From contig CAIVPX010000025.1 of NCBI GenBank assembly GCA_903907905.1, positions 1-62,788 of the forward strand: 62,788 bases of DNA, read 5' to 3'. The stretch is from an uncultured bacterium (GTDB taxonomy: Bacteria; Pseudomonadota; Gammaproteobacteria; Burkholderiales; Burkholderiaceae_E). Each line of letters begins with the position of its first letter. The first letter of the stretch is position 1. A program made the position numbers and the translations under genes. The notes beneath the pieces are model-generated. The model saw only the letters and a list, made by a program, of their open reading frames with translations. It searched no databases and had not been told where the DNA came from. Shown here one piece after another: positions 54,183-62,788 of the stretch.

Positions 54183-56225
54183 ATGGTTCTTTACGCGGCG
54201 ACGATCTTCGTCAGCGCCTTCATTCTGTTTCTGGTCCAGCCGATCATGGCCAAGCAGGTCCTGCCCTGGTTTGGCGGCTCCGCGGCGGTCTGGACCACCT
54301 GCATGGTGTTCTTCCAGGTGGTGCTGCTCGTGGGCTACGCCTATGCCGACGCCAGCATCCGGTGGCTTCGCCCGCGTGCCCAGGTCGTCCTGCATATCGG
54401 CCTCATCGTCCTGAGTCTCGCTGCGCTCCCCATCATTCCGGACCCCAGCTGGAAGCCGCTGGGCGATGAAGACCCCACCTGGCAGATCCTCGGTCTGCTG
54501 CTGGCCACCATCGGTTTGCCCTACTTCCTGCTGTCCACCACCGGCCCCCTGGTACAGGCGTGGTTTGCGCGCAGCTACCCCACCGGTACGGTCTACCGAC
54601 TGTTCGCGCTTTCCAATTTCGCCTCGCTGCTGGCGCTGGTGGGCTACCCGTTCCTGATCGAGCCCTGGATCGCCACGCGTTTGCAAAGTTTCAGCTGGAG
54701 CGCAGCCTATGGCCTGTTCGCGGCCTTTTGCATCGCCGCCTCGCTGCGCTCGCTGCGGGAGTCCCCGGCGCCGGCCAGTTCGGGCTCGAGCGCAGCGGGC
54801 TTGCGCGCTGATGCACCGGCTGCGTCCGCCGACTCACCCACATGGGCCGACCAGATCACCTGGCTGGTGATGTCGGGCCTGGGCTCCTATCTGCTTCTGG
54901 GGATCTCCAACCACATCACCATCAATGTCGCGTCCATCCCCTTCCTTTGGCTGCTGCCGCTCACCCTTTATCTGATCACCTTCATCCTGTGCTTCGAGGG
55001 GCGCGGCTGGTATCGCCGGCGGACGTTCCTGCTGCCGCTGGGCATTCTGCTGATCGCCATGGCCTGGGGCCTGCACGCCAACGGCGAGGTCCTCCCCATC
55101 CTCATCGAGATCCCGCTCTACTCGCTCGGGCTCTTCGTCTGCTGCATGTTCGCTCACGGCGAACTCGCCGACATGCGCCCCGCACCGCGCCACCTCACGC
55201 GTTTTTACCTCATGATCTCGCTGGGCGGCGCGATCGGTGGCCTGCTGGTGGGCGTGGTCGCCCCCAAGGTCTTCAGCGGCTACTGGGAGGTTGGCATCGG
55301 CCTGATCGCCACCGCCTTCGTCTTGGTTTGGGTGCTGCGTCAATCGGCTCGCCAGCTTCAGATTGGCGCCCTGATCGTCACGGTACTCTGCACCTGGTAC
55401 GTCTATCAGTACATCGAGTCGTTGGCGGGCGGGGCGCGCGTCATGTCTCGTAATTTCTATGGCTCACTGCGGGTCAAGGACGTCGGCGACGTCGCCGATC
55501 AGCAGGCCACCCGCAACCAGCTCCACGGGGTGATCCTGCACGGCAAGCAGTACCTGTCGACGCAGCGGCGCAACGAACTCACCACCTACTACGGATCCAG
55601 TTCGGGAATCGGTCGGGCGATCGCCATCCGACAGCAGCAGGGCCCGGTGCGGGTGGGCGTCATCGGTCTGGGGACTGGTACGCTTGCCAGTTGGGGACGA
55701 CCGGGCGACGTGTTCCGGTTCTACGAGCTCGACCCGGACGTCATCGCCGTTGCGCGCAAGGAATACAGCTTCCTCAATGAGTCGAAAGCGACGATCGAAA
55801 CCGTGGTGGGCGATGCCCGACTGCAACTCGAGCGTGAACCGGCACAGCGCTTCGATGTCCTTGCCATCGATGCATTTTCCAGTGACTCCATCCCGGTTCA
55901 CCTCATCACGCGCGAAGCCCTGGCGGTCTATCGCAAGCATGTGGCAGACGGCGGCATCATCGCTTTTCACGTCACCAACCGTTTCCTGCGCCTCGCTCCC
56001 GTGGTGGCTGAACTCGCCCGGGAGGCTGGCCTCGAAGCGGTGCTGGTCGCCGATCGGCCCGGCGACGACGTGCCGCTCAACAACACCGACTGGGTGCTGG
56101 TATCCGCCGATCCGAATCTGGGGCGGCATCCGGCCATTGCCCCAGCCCGGGAAAAGATCACCCCGATCCCCGGCATGCGGCCTTGGACGGATGACTATTC
56201 CGCGCTCTTTCAAGTGCTGAAGTGA
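54183..56225 (+). CDS. Membrane-bound spermidine synthase-like protein
   Basis: A 680-residue fusion: about 12 hydrophobic helices (residues 5-390, starting FVSAFILFLVQPIMAKQVLPWF) followed by a soluble Rossmann domain. The C-terminal domain carries the aminopropyltransferase-like S-adenosyl methionine site VGVIGLGTGTLASWGRPGDV, the acidic loop YELDPDVIAVAR, and the DAFSSDSIPVHLI segment. This arrangement is known in bacterial fused MFS/spermidine-synthase-like proteins whose function is not established. No speD or polyamine gene is adjacent, so true spermidine synthesis is doubtful. Confidence 0.8.
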   Translation: MVLYAATIFVSAFILFLVQPIMAKQVLPWFGGSAAVWTTCMVFFQVVLLVGYAYADASIRWLRPRAQVVLHIGLIVLSLAALPIIPDPSWKPLGDEDPTWQILGLLLATIGLPYFLLSTTGPLVQAWFARSYPTGTVYRLFALSNFASLLALVGYPFLIEPWIATRLQSFSWSAAYGLFAAFCIAASLRSLRESPAPASSGSSAAGLRADAPAASADSPTWADQITWLVMSGLGSYLLLGISNHITINVASIPFLWLLPLTLYLITFILCFEGRGWYRRRTFLLPLGILLIAMAWGLHANGEVLPILIEIPLYSLGLFVCCMFAHGELADMRPAPRHLTRFYLMISLGGAIGGLLVGVVAPKVFSGYWEVGIGLIATAFVLVWVLRQSARQLQIGALIVTVLCTWYVYQYIESLAGGARVMSRNFYGSLRVKDVGDVADQQATRNQLHGVILHGKQYLSTQRRNELTTYYGSSSGIGRAIAIRQQQGPVRVGVIGLGTGTLASWGRPGDVFRFYELDPDVIAVARKEYSFLNESKATIETVVGDARLQLEREPAQRFDVLAIDAFSSDSIPVHLITREALAVYRKHVADGGIIAFHVTNRFLRLAPVVAELAREAGLEAVLVADRPGDDVPLNNTDWVLVSADPNLGRHPAIAPAREKITPIPGMRPWTDDYSALFQVLK

Positions 56226-56286
56226 TGGTTCGGCGCGACACCTGCCCGCAACGAGCCCCTGGCCAGCCCTGAATTCCGGGCGAAAA

Positions 56287-56322
56287 TTGCGGGTTTCCGC
56301 AAGAAATTGCGGAAACCCGCAA
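56287..56322. promoter_or_regulatory. Perfect nested palindrome (four TTGCGG/CCGCAA half-sites) upstream of the giant VCBS gene
   Basis: Two 16-bp arms, TTGCGGGTTTCCGCAA (56287-56302) and TTGCGGAAACCCGCAA (56307-56322), are exact reverse complements with a GAAA loop (56303-56306). Each arm is itself a 6-4-6 palindrome, so the site has the alternating half-sites TTGCGG and CCGCAA four times. As RNA it forms a 16-bp stem with a GNRA tetraloop, ending 22 nt before the adhesin ATG. As DNA it could bind two dimers. It is not a normal intrinsic terminator for rightward transcription because AAAAG, not a T-run, follows. Confidence 0.6.
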
Positions 56323-56344
56323 AAGCCGGTGCTAGCATTCGCGG

Positions 56345-59300
56345 ATGCCCCCAATCGCCGATCCCACCGCGAATCGCATCGACCCGACTGCTGCCAGCGA
56401 GCCGATCTGGGCGTCGATCTCCCTGCTCACGGAGGACCTGTCGCTCAGCCAGTTGCTGAGCCTATCCGGCAAGCCGGTCTGGGACGCCATCCTGGGCACC
56501 CGCGCCTGGTCGGGCGCCTCAGCGCGACCCGTACGGTGGTCAATCTCCGATCTTGCTGTGGGCGACCCCTGGCGACTGGGCGGTGAAGTGGCCAGCGCCC
56601 TGCAGGTGGGGCTTGACCGATCCCCCCCCTCGGCCGACGTCCGCTTCGAATTCGTCGGCCAGTATTCAAGCGCGCGCGACGCGATCGTCGCCGGCAGCGA
56701 GTTCAACCTGTCGCTGCAACCCACGGCGGCGCAGACCCCGGGCGATCTGGCCAGTGTGAGCGTTGTGCTGGGGCAATACATTCCGATCAGCGTGACTGCC
56801 GAGCCGACCTTGGCCCTTGTCAGGCCGCCCACGCCCCAGCCCACCCCGTCGAGCCCCGACTGGGGTCTTGCGGAGCCCGCGTTGGGTGCCGCAGATGGCG
56901 TCACGACCTCCTACGGTGTCCTGAGCGCCCCCGCTGTGCCCCCCGCCCTGAGCTTGAGCGGTTCGGTCCGCTTCTGGGCCGACGGCAGCCGCCCCCTCGG
57001 CGTGACGGTCAGCGTGACCGACACCGCCGCCGGTTCGCCCTCCGCCACAGCGCTCACTGCGACCACCGTCGCCGACGGAACGTGGAGCCTCAGCGGGATC
57101 CCGTTTTCGACTGCAAACCTCGCGGCCTCGCGCGTCGGCAGTCCCGCTGACGCCACCTTGGGGGTCACCTCGGCGGATGCGCTTGCCGCACTCAAGCTGG
57201 CGATGGGCCGCAACCCCAATGCCGACCCGGACGGCCCGGGCTCGCAGGGGGCCTTCGTCGTCTCGCCCTACCAGCTCATCGCCGCAGACATCAACGAGGA
57301 CGGTCGGGTCACCCGCGAAGACGCCCAGGCGATCCTCGCCATGGCAGCGGGTACGAGCGCTGCGCCGGCGCCCAAGTGGGTGTTTGTCCCGGCGCAAACC
57401 GACCTCTGGGTCGACGGCCCCGCCGGGGTCGATACGGTCTCGCTGCTCAGCCGAGAGCAAGCGAACGGTCCTGGCAGTGCCTCGGTCGACCTCAGCCGCC
57501 AGAGCACCTTCAACTGGATCGCGATCCTCAAAGGGGACGTCGATGGCAGTTGGTCACGCGCGGCAGCGACCTCGGCAGTCTTTTTCCCCGCGGCCGACTT
57601 CGGGGTGAGCTCAGGCAGCCTGAAAGCTACGATCGTTCCAACGGCTCCCGCTTCCACGAATCCCGTCACCACCTTGAGCGGCAGCGCCGGGTTCGCTGGG
57701 GTGGATTGGCACGACTACTCGCTGGAGGCCGGCCCCCTTTCAGCAATAGGCGACGCGCTCGGCACGGCGCTCATCGCCCGCAGTACCGATGGCGGCGATC
57801 CACTGCGCTGGACCTACTCGGCCTCCACCGACGTGCTCGCCGCCCTGCCCGCCGGCGCCAGTCGCACTGATCGTTTTGCGGTGACGCTGAACACCCGCAC
57901 GGGTCAGGTCATCAACCGCGAGCTCGAAATCAGCTTGCAAGGCGTCAACGATGCCCCGGTCATCACCAACGGGCCCACCGCACGGGCCGGACTGGTGATC
58001 GAAGCAGGGTTCCTCGACGACGGCACCGTCGTGCCCGGCACGGCCAGCGCCACGGGAACCCTCACCGCCAGCGATGTCGATGCGGGCGCCGCACGCACCT
58101 GGAGCCTCATCGGTTCGCCGGGCGCCACAGCCGGCACGGTTACCACGGCCAGCAACGTTTACGGAAGCATGTCGATCAACGCCAGCACGGGCATGTGGAC
58201 CTACTCGCTCGACAACAGCAAGGGTGCGACCCAGGCGCTGAAGGAAGCGGAGACCGTGACGCAGGCCTACGTGCTCCGCGTCACGGACGAGTTCGGCGCC
58301 TACGCGGACCAGACCGTCACGGTCACCATACAGGGCACCAACGACGTCACCTCGCGAGCGGGCACCGTCGTTGAGGCCGGCAATGATGATGATGGCCCGA
58401 TTGCATTGGGCACCGACACCGCGGCTGGTCTGTTGAGCCTTCCCGGTTCGAGCGCGAGCGGCATCACCTGGGCGCTGCAGAGCTCGCCCCCGACGCAGTT
58501 CGGAACCATGACGCTCGACCAAAGTACCGGCGAGTGGCGCTACACGCTCGACAACGCCCTGAGCGCAACGCAGTCCCTGAACGAGGGGCAAACGGAAAAA
58601 CAAGTCTTCACCGCTCGCTCGACCGACAGCCAGGGCGCGTATGCCGACCAGACGATCACCCTCACCATCCGGGGGGGCAATGACTCGCCCGTGATCACCA
58701 CCCCGGCCACTGCACTCGCCGCGAGCGTGATCGAAGCAGGGCAGCAGGATGACGGCACCGTCCTCGCAGGAACGCCCACCGCCTCGGGCACGCTCGGCGC
58801 CACGGATCCTGACTCGCAGGCGCGGCTGACCTGGAGTCTGCGCGACCCAGGCGGCACGACTTACGGCACCGCCAGTATCAATGCTGCGACCGGTGCCTGG
58901 TCCTTCGCCGTCGACAACCAGAAAGCCGAGACGCAGGGTCTCAAGGAGGGGCAATCGGCCACCCAGACATTGATGGCTCGCGTCACCGACGAATTCGGGG
59001 CCTGGGCCGAGCAGGCCATCACGATCACCATCGAGGGTAACAACGATTTTCCGCTCCTCAGCGCAGACAGTCAGCACGTGGGCACCGTCATCGAGGCGGG
59101 GAACGCCGTGCAGGGCAGCATCGTAGCCGGCACGCCCAGCGTGTCGGGACTGCTCAAGGCAAGCGACCCGGACCTTGAGGATCAACTCACATGGTCGTTC
59201 GTTCGCAAGACCGACCCTTACGGTAAGTTCAGCCTCATCGCCAAAGGCGTCTGGACCTACGAGCTCTACAACAATGAGCCGACAGTCAACTCGCTGAGAC

Positions 59301-62300
59301 AGGGCGACACGCTCACGCAAGTCTATTTAGTCAGCGTTACGGACGGGTCTAATGCCTCGCGTGAGCAGACCCTCACGCTCACGATTCAGGGCACCAACGA
59401 CAAACCCGTCATCGGCAATGACGCCACGGCCCTTGCCAAGACCGTAACCGAGGCTGGCCAGACCGACGGCGGCGCCACCACGGCGGGCATTGCAACAGCC
59501 AGCGGCGCACTCAGCGCAACCGACCCTGACACGGGCGCGACGCTGAACTGGAGCATCGCAGGATCGCCTGGCGCCACATCAGGTAGCGTGCAGGCGGCGA
59601 GCACCACCTACGGCACGATGTCCATCAGTGCCGCGAGTGGCGTCTGGACGTATGCACTGAACAACACGCTCGCCGCCACCGAGGGCCTGCAGGAAGGCCA
59701 GCAGCTCACGCAGAGCTATGTGGCGCGCGTCACCGACAATGCCGGCGCCTATGTCGACCAGATCATCGTCATCACCCTCAACGGGGCCAACGACAGGCCG
59801 GTGATCACCCATACCGGTGCTGCGCTCTCGGGTTCAGTGACAGAGTCCAGCCACGAGGACAACGGCGCGTCCATTCCCGGTGTCGCCACGGCTTCGGGCA
59901 CCCTGAGTGCAAGCGACAAGGATCTTGGCAACAGCCTCAACTGGACGCTGTTGGGGACACCCAGCACCACCTACGGCACCTTGGCCCTCAGCGCCTCAAG
60001 CGGCGTCTGGACCTACACACTCGATAACAGCAAGGTGGCGACGCAGGCCCTCGCCCAGGGGCAGACCGCGACCCAAACCTACCTGGCCCGGGTCAGCGAC
60101 AACTTCGGCGCCTACGTCGACCAGACGCTCACGATCACCGTTCAAGGCAGCAACGACAAGCTGAGCGGCGCCGTCAAAGTTGCGGGCAATCTGCCCAACG
60201 GCGCCATCGACGCTGGCTACGACAAGGCGGTGGGCTCACCGACCGCACCCAGTCTGAGCGGCACCAAAACCTGGAGTGTAGTCGGCTCGCCCGGCACCAC
60301 GGCAGGGTCAACGGTCGCGGCAAGCACCGCCTACGGCAACCTCGCGATCAATGCGAGCACCGGCGTCTGGACCTACACCCTCAACAACGCGGCCAACGCC
60401 AACAAGGCCCTCGATGATGGCGATCTGGTCACCCAAAGCTATGTCATCCGGGCCAGCAACGGCAGCAGTTCGGTCGATCAGACCGTGGTGGTGAAGATCC
60501 ACGGCAACAATGACGCACCCATCATCTCGGACCCCGGTACGCCCACGACCCTGGCTGAAGACGGCTTCCAGACCAGCTTGACCAAACAGGCCTCGACCCA
60601 GGTCACGGCGACCGATGTCGATGACAGTCTCAGCCTGCTGCTTCAGAACTGGGTGGCGGACGCCACGCAGAGCAGTTGGACCCGGCCGGGCAACTTCGGC
60701 ACGGCCACGCTCACGGTGGAAACCAGCCCCACGGGTGCCAAACGGCTGACCCTCAACTACCTGCTCGACGATGCGCTGGCCGAGACCGATGCACTGGCTC
60801 AGGACGCTAGCGACTTCGATCGTTTCTTTGTGGCGGTCACCGATGGCGAGGCCGTCACCTCGCGAGAGATCCGTTTCACGCTCGTAGGCAGCGACGACGC
60901 CGTGATCTGGAACAGCCGCACGCCGGACCCTGTCCTCATCCACCGCCTGACCGACCAGGGCGCCGTGGTCCGGATCGATATGTCAGCCACCGATGCCGAC
61001 AGTGAGATCAGCTATGAGGCCAGCCTGACGCAAGGCAGCTTCACGACCACCTTCACCATGAGTGCATCGGGTGGCAGCCTGATCGGACTCGCCGCACTCG
61101 GTGCGCTGGCCCCCCTGGCCGGCGACTACACGCTCAGCGTGACGGCACTCACCGACGCCGGCGACCGCAGCCCACGAAGCTTTTCGGGCGTTTCGGTCGC
61201 GGCGGCGATCGCGGCGACGGACGGCAGCACCGTGCTCATCGGCACCGAGGCGAGCGAACGCCTGACCCGTTCGCAACTCATGCTCGACCCGACCGAACAA
61301 CAGCAACCGAGCTTCCTCGGTAAGGGCGGAAACGACAGCTTCGAAGGGCTGACGGGTGGTTACACCTTTGCGGGTGGCGAGGGTCAGGACAGCGCCATTT
61401 TCAATGTCGCCAACAGCATTTTCACGGATAGCGGAGGGCTGTCGTATTTCAGCATCTCGATGTTTGATGAGGCGAGGATCGCTCAACTCGCCGGCTACCG
61501 CTTGATCGACTCCAGCTTCGCCAGCGAGATCATCAGCGGCAAGTACCAGACCCACCAGAGTGCGGCGCTGGCCGTCGAGACCGCTGACGGCAACGCCTAC
61601 CTCGATGCCGAGAACCTCGTATTCGCACGCTACGCCGCTGGACGACCCACGAGTGTCGAACGCGCGTTCACGCTCGGCGAAGACAGCAGCGGCGTCTTGC
61701 GTCTGACCCTCTCGGACAAGGCCGACCGCGTGCTGCTGGGCGCGCGCGCCGACAATATCGACGGCGGGGCGGGCAATGACGTGTTGTGCGGCAGCGGCAA
61801 TGGCGGCGGTGCACTGGTCAACGGCCAGGCACTGGCCCATGACATCCTTCGCGGTGGCCAGGGCGATGACCTCCTCGCGGGTGGCTCGAAGTCGGCAAGC
61901 GGCGATTTCAGCGAACTGTATGGCGACGCCGGTGACGACGTACTGATGGCGGTGTCGGGCACGGTACAGGCCACCGGCGGCACCGGGCGTGACGTGTTTG
62001 CGCTGTTCGACGAACAACGCGGCGTAACGCTGATCATCCGCGATTTCAATGCCGCAACCGATCTCATCGACCTGTCGGGCTTGAGCACGCTCAAGGCGGC
62101 GGTTCTGAGCGACACCGCCAGCAGCCAGGACCGCGCTCAGGCCCTGCTCGATCTGGTCAGCAAGGCGGTTCAGGGTCCAAGTGGCCTCGAGCTCAACCTC
62201 GACAACTGGCTCACGCAATCGGCGCGAGAACAGGGTCAGCAGGCGCGTATTGTCCTGGAGAGCGTCATCAATGGCCCCTTCAACGCGCAGAATATCGTAT

Positions 62301-62362
62301 TCGCCGAGCAGGTCTGGTCACCCGCCGCGTGGCACTCGGACATCAATCCGCTGATCAACTGA
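56345..62362 (+). CDS. Giant VCBS-repeat/RTX protein, probable type I secreted adhesin
   Basis: A 2005-residue repeat protein with no N-terminal signal peptide. Region about 265-345 has two dockerin-like calcium loops (VTSADALAALKLAMGRNPN and IAADINEDGRVTREDAQAIL), plus LKGDVDGSW near 400. Seven VCBS/cadherin-like repeats of about 117-130 residues fill 533-1390, each ending in a (G/N)xND.P boundary (for example GTNDKPVI, GANDRPVI); the eighth unit (to about 1525) is degenerate. Near 1803-1880 there are three RTX-type Ca2+ nonapeptides (DGGAGNDVL, RGGQGDDLL, YGDAGDDVL). This fits large T1SS-exported adhesins of the LapA/SiiE class. No secretion genes are in the window. The N-terminal 260 residues are unlike anything I recognise. 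Confidence 0.85.
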   Translation: MPPIADPTANRIDPTAASEPIWASISLLTEDLSLSQLLSLSGKPVWDAILGTRAWSGASARPVRWSISDLAVGDPWRLGGEVASALQVGLDRSPPSADVRFEFVGQYSSARDAIVAGSEFNLSLQPTAAQTPGDLASVSVVLGQYIPISVTAEPTLALVRPPTPQPTPSSPDWGLAEPALGAADGVTTSYGVLSAPAVPPALSLSGSVRFWADGSRPLGVTVSVTDTAAGSPSATALTATTVADGTWSLSGIPFSTANLAASRVGSPADATLGVTSADALAALKLAMGRNPNADPDGPGSQGAFVVSPYQLIAADINEDGRVTREDAQAILAMAAGTSAAPAPKWVFVPAQTDLWVDGPAGVDTVSLLSREQANGPGSASVDLSRQSTFNWIAILKGDVDGSWSRAAATSAVFFPAADFGVSSGSLKATIVPTAPASTNPVTTLSGSAGFAGVDWHDYSLEAGPLSAIGDALGTALIARSTDGGDPLRWTYSASTDVLAALPAGASRTDRFAVTLNTRTGQVINRELEISLQGVNDAPVITNGPTARAGLVIEAGFLDDGTVVPGTASATGTLTASDVDAGAARTWSLIGSPGATAGTVTTASNVYGSMSINASTGMWTYSLDNSKGATQALKEAETVTQAYVLRVTDEFGAYADQTVTVTIQGTNDVTSRAGTVVEAGNDDDGPIALGTDTAAGLLSLPGSSASGITWALQSSPPTQFGTMTLDQSTGEWRYTLDNALSATQSLNEGQTEKQVFTARSTDSQGAYADQTITLTIRGGNDSPVITTPATALAASVIEAGQQDDGTVLAGTPTASGTLGATDPDSQARLTWSLRDPGGTTYGTASINAATGAWSFAVDNQKAETQGLKEGQSATQTLMARVTDEFGAWAEQAITITIEGNNDFPLLSADSQHVGTVIEAGNAVQGSIVAGTPSVSGLLKASDPDLEDQLTWSFVRKTDPYGKFSLIAKGVWTYELYNNEPTVNSLRQGDTLTQVYLVSVTDGSNASREQTLTLTIQGTNDKPVIGNDATALAKTVTEAGQTDGGATTAGIATASGALSATDPDTGATLNWSIAGSPGATSGSVQAASTTYGTMSISAASGVWTYALNNTLAATEGLQEGQQLTQSYVARVTDNAGAYVDQIIVITLNGANDRPVITHTGAALSGSVTESSHEDNGASIPGVATASGTLSASDKDLGNSLNWTLLGTPSTTYGTLALSASSGVWTYTLDNSKVATQALAQGQTATQTYLARVSDNFGAYVDQTLTITVQGSNDKLSGAVKVAGNLPNGAIDAGYDKAVGSPTAPSLSGTKTWSVVGSPGTTAGSTVAASTAYGNLAINASTGVWTYTLNNAANANKALDDGDLVTQSYVIRASNGSSSVDQTVVVKIHGNNDAPIISDPGTPTTLAEDGFQTSLTKQASTQVTATDVDDSLSLLLQNWVADATQSSWTRPGNFGTATLTVETSPTGAKRLTLNYLLDDALAETDALAQDASDFDRFFVAVTDGEAVTSREIRFTLVGSDDAVIWNSRTPDPVLIHRLTDQGAVVRIDMSATDADSEISYEASLTQGSFTTTFTMSASGGSLIGLAALGALAPLAGDYTLSVTALTDAGDRSPRSFSGVSVAAAIAATDGSTVLIGTEASERLTRSQLMLDPTEQQQPSFLGKGGNDSFEGLTGGYTFAGGEGQDSAIFNVANSIFTDSGGLSYFSISMFDEARIAQLAGYRLIDSSFASEIISGKYQTHQSAALAVETADGNAYLDAENLVFARYAAGRPTSVERAFTLGEDSSGVLRLTLSDKADRVLLGARADNIDGGAGNDVLCGSGNGGGALVNGQALAHDILRGGQGDDLLAGGSKSASGDFSELYGDAGDDVLMAVSGTVQATGGTGRDVFALFDEQRGVTLIIRDFNAATDLIDLSGLSTLKAAVLSDTASSQDRAQALLDLVSKAVQGPSGLELNLDNWLTQSAREQGQQARIVLESVINGPFNAQNIVFAEQVWSPAAWHSDINPLIN

Positions 62363-62382
62363 GCGCTCCTGCGGCCAACCGT

Positions 62383-62788
62383 CAGCAGAGGGCGCCGCCG
62401 GGTGGGGCGGGCCTGGCGCGAATCGCGACAGCGTCTGAGCACAGCACCCCCACCAACCAGCAAAGAGCGCCGCCGGGTGGGGCGGGCCTGGCGCGAATCG
62501 CACAGCGTCTGAGCACAGCACCCCCACCAACCAGCAAAGAGCGCCGCCGGGTGGGGCGGGCCTGGAGCGAATCGCGTCAGCGTCTGAGCACAGCACGCCC
62601 ACCAACCAGCAGAAGGCACCGCCGGGTGGGGCGGGCCTGGAGCGAATCGCGCAGCGTCTGAGCACAGCACCCCCACCAACCAGCAAAGAGCGCCGCCGGG
62701 TGGGGCGGGCCTGGAGCGAATCGCGCAGCGTCTGAGCACAGCACCCCCACCAACCAGCAAAGAGCGCCGCCGGGTGGGGCGGGCCTGG
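62383..62788. repeat. 74-75 bp tandem repeat array, open at the window end
   Basis: Five full units and one partial begin at 62383 (75 bp), 62458 (74), 62532 (75), 62607 (74), 62681 (74) and 62755 (34 bp visible, cut). The core GGGTGGGGCGGGCCTGG is the same in all copies; differences are single-base changes or one-base indels. Within a unit, CCCCACC near the end can pair with GGTGGGG of the next unit across about 21 nt. The G-rich run could form a G-quadruplex. The unit length is not a multiple of three, so it is not a conserved coding repeat. It starts 21 bp after the adhesin stop codon. Confidence 0.9.

Noticed and set aside
56287-56322. Intrinsic terminator of the upstream membrane gene
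   Set aside because: The stem is followed by AAAAG on the plus strand, not by a T-run; a regulatory role is preferred.
57740-59320. 526-residue leftward open frame inside the VCBS gene
   Set aside because: Repeats on the other strand mirror the VCBS repeats; no independent domain signal.
62236-62760. Proline-rich leftward protein from the repeat array
   Set aside because: The repeat period changes between 74 and 75 bp, so the frame shifts from unit to unit; no start signal.
62383-62788. CRISPR array
   Set aside because: The sequence between cores is also repeated, so there are no unique spacers, and no cas genes are present.

Overview
The window is about 62.8 kb of GC-rich DNA (roughly two thirds G+C by eye) from what is most likely a betaproteobacterium of the order Burkholderiales. 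The pointers are a Bug-type tripartite tricarboxylate transporter receptor, a ThrH-type HAD phosphatase, a double-length UvrA paralogue, an OxyR/RecG neighbourhood, System I cytochrome c maturation and many substrate-binding proteins. The genus cannot be fixed from sequence alone. No rRNA, tRNA, phage gene, transposase or CRISPR array was seen.

Layout. 1-5.7 kb: partial oxyR (minus, with both redox cysteines), a dgoA-type KDPGal aldolase, then a leftward run of recG, ridA, a hotdog thioesterase, an AlaX-type tRNA-editing hydrolase and a TM2 membrane protein. 5.9-14.7 kb: MFS transporter, the 2010-residue tandem UvrA, an overlapping CDP-alcohol phosphatidyltransferase and a Nudix hydrolase. 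14.8-17.5 kb: divergent omega-amino acid aminotransferase and ArgE-like deacetylase. 17.5-21.9 kb: three-gene MacAB-like exporter. 21.9-28.8 kb: cytochrome c maturation genes ccmI-A-B-C-D-E-F-G. 28.9-35.8 kb: an opposite-strand block holding a truncated VapC-like PIN remnant and a five-gene catabolic operon (metal-ligand-variant amidohydrolase, Bug receptor, two acyl-CoA synthetases, acyl-CoA dehydrogenase). 36.0-36.5 kb: ccmH, stranded beyond this block and without a signal peptide.

36.6-43.2 kb: MFS transporter, thrH, CPA2 antiporter, an orphan NMT1/TauA-like binding protein, then eptA overlapped by dgkA. This pair makes biochemical sense, because EptA releases diacylglycerol and DgkA recycles it. 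43.2-45.7 kb: an orphan peptide-type binding protein and a glutathione transferase. 45.9-51.7 kb: a tight six-gene operon with a PotDABC-like ABC importer, a TrzA/MtaD-like metal-dependent deaminase and an NADPH-FMN reductase, which looks like uptake and deamination of a nitrogen compound. 51.7-56.2 kb: DUF2939-like lipoprotein-sized protein, VOC enzyme, FAH-family hydrolase and a membrane-bound spermidine-synthase-like protein.

56.3-62.8 kb: a 2005-residue VCBS-repeat/RTX protein, presumably a type I secreted adhesin. It is preceded by a perfect nested palindrome with four TTGCGG/CCGCAA half-sites and followed by an array of 74-75 bp tandem repeats with a G-rich core that runs off the window end. 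This flanked adhesin locus, the interrupted ccm cluster and the deaminase/importer operon are the parts most worth a second look. All functions are inferred from sequence motifs read by eye; no database search was run.
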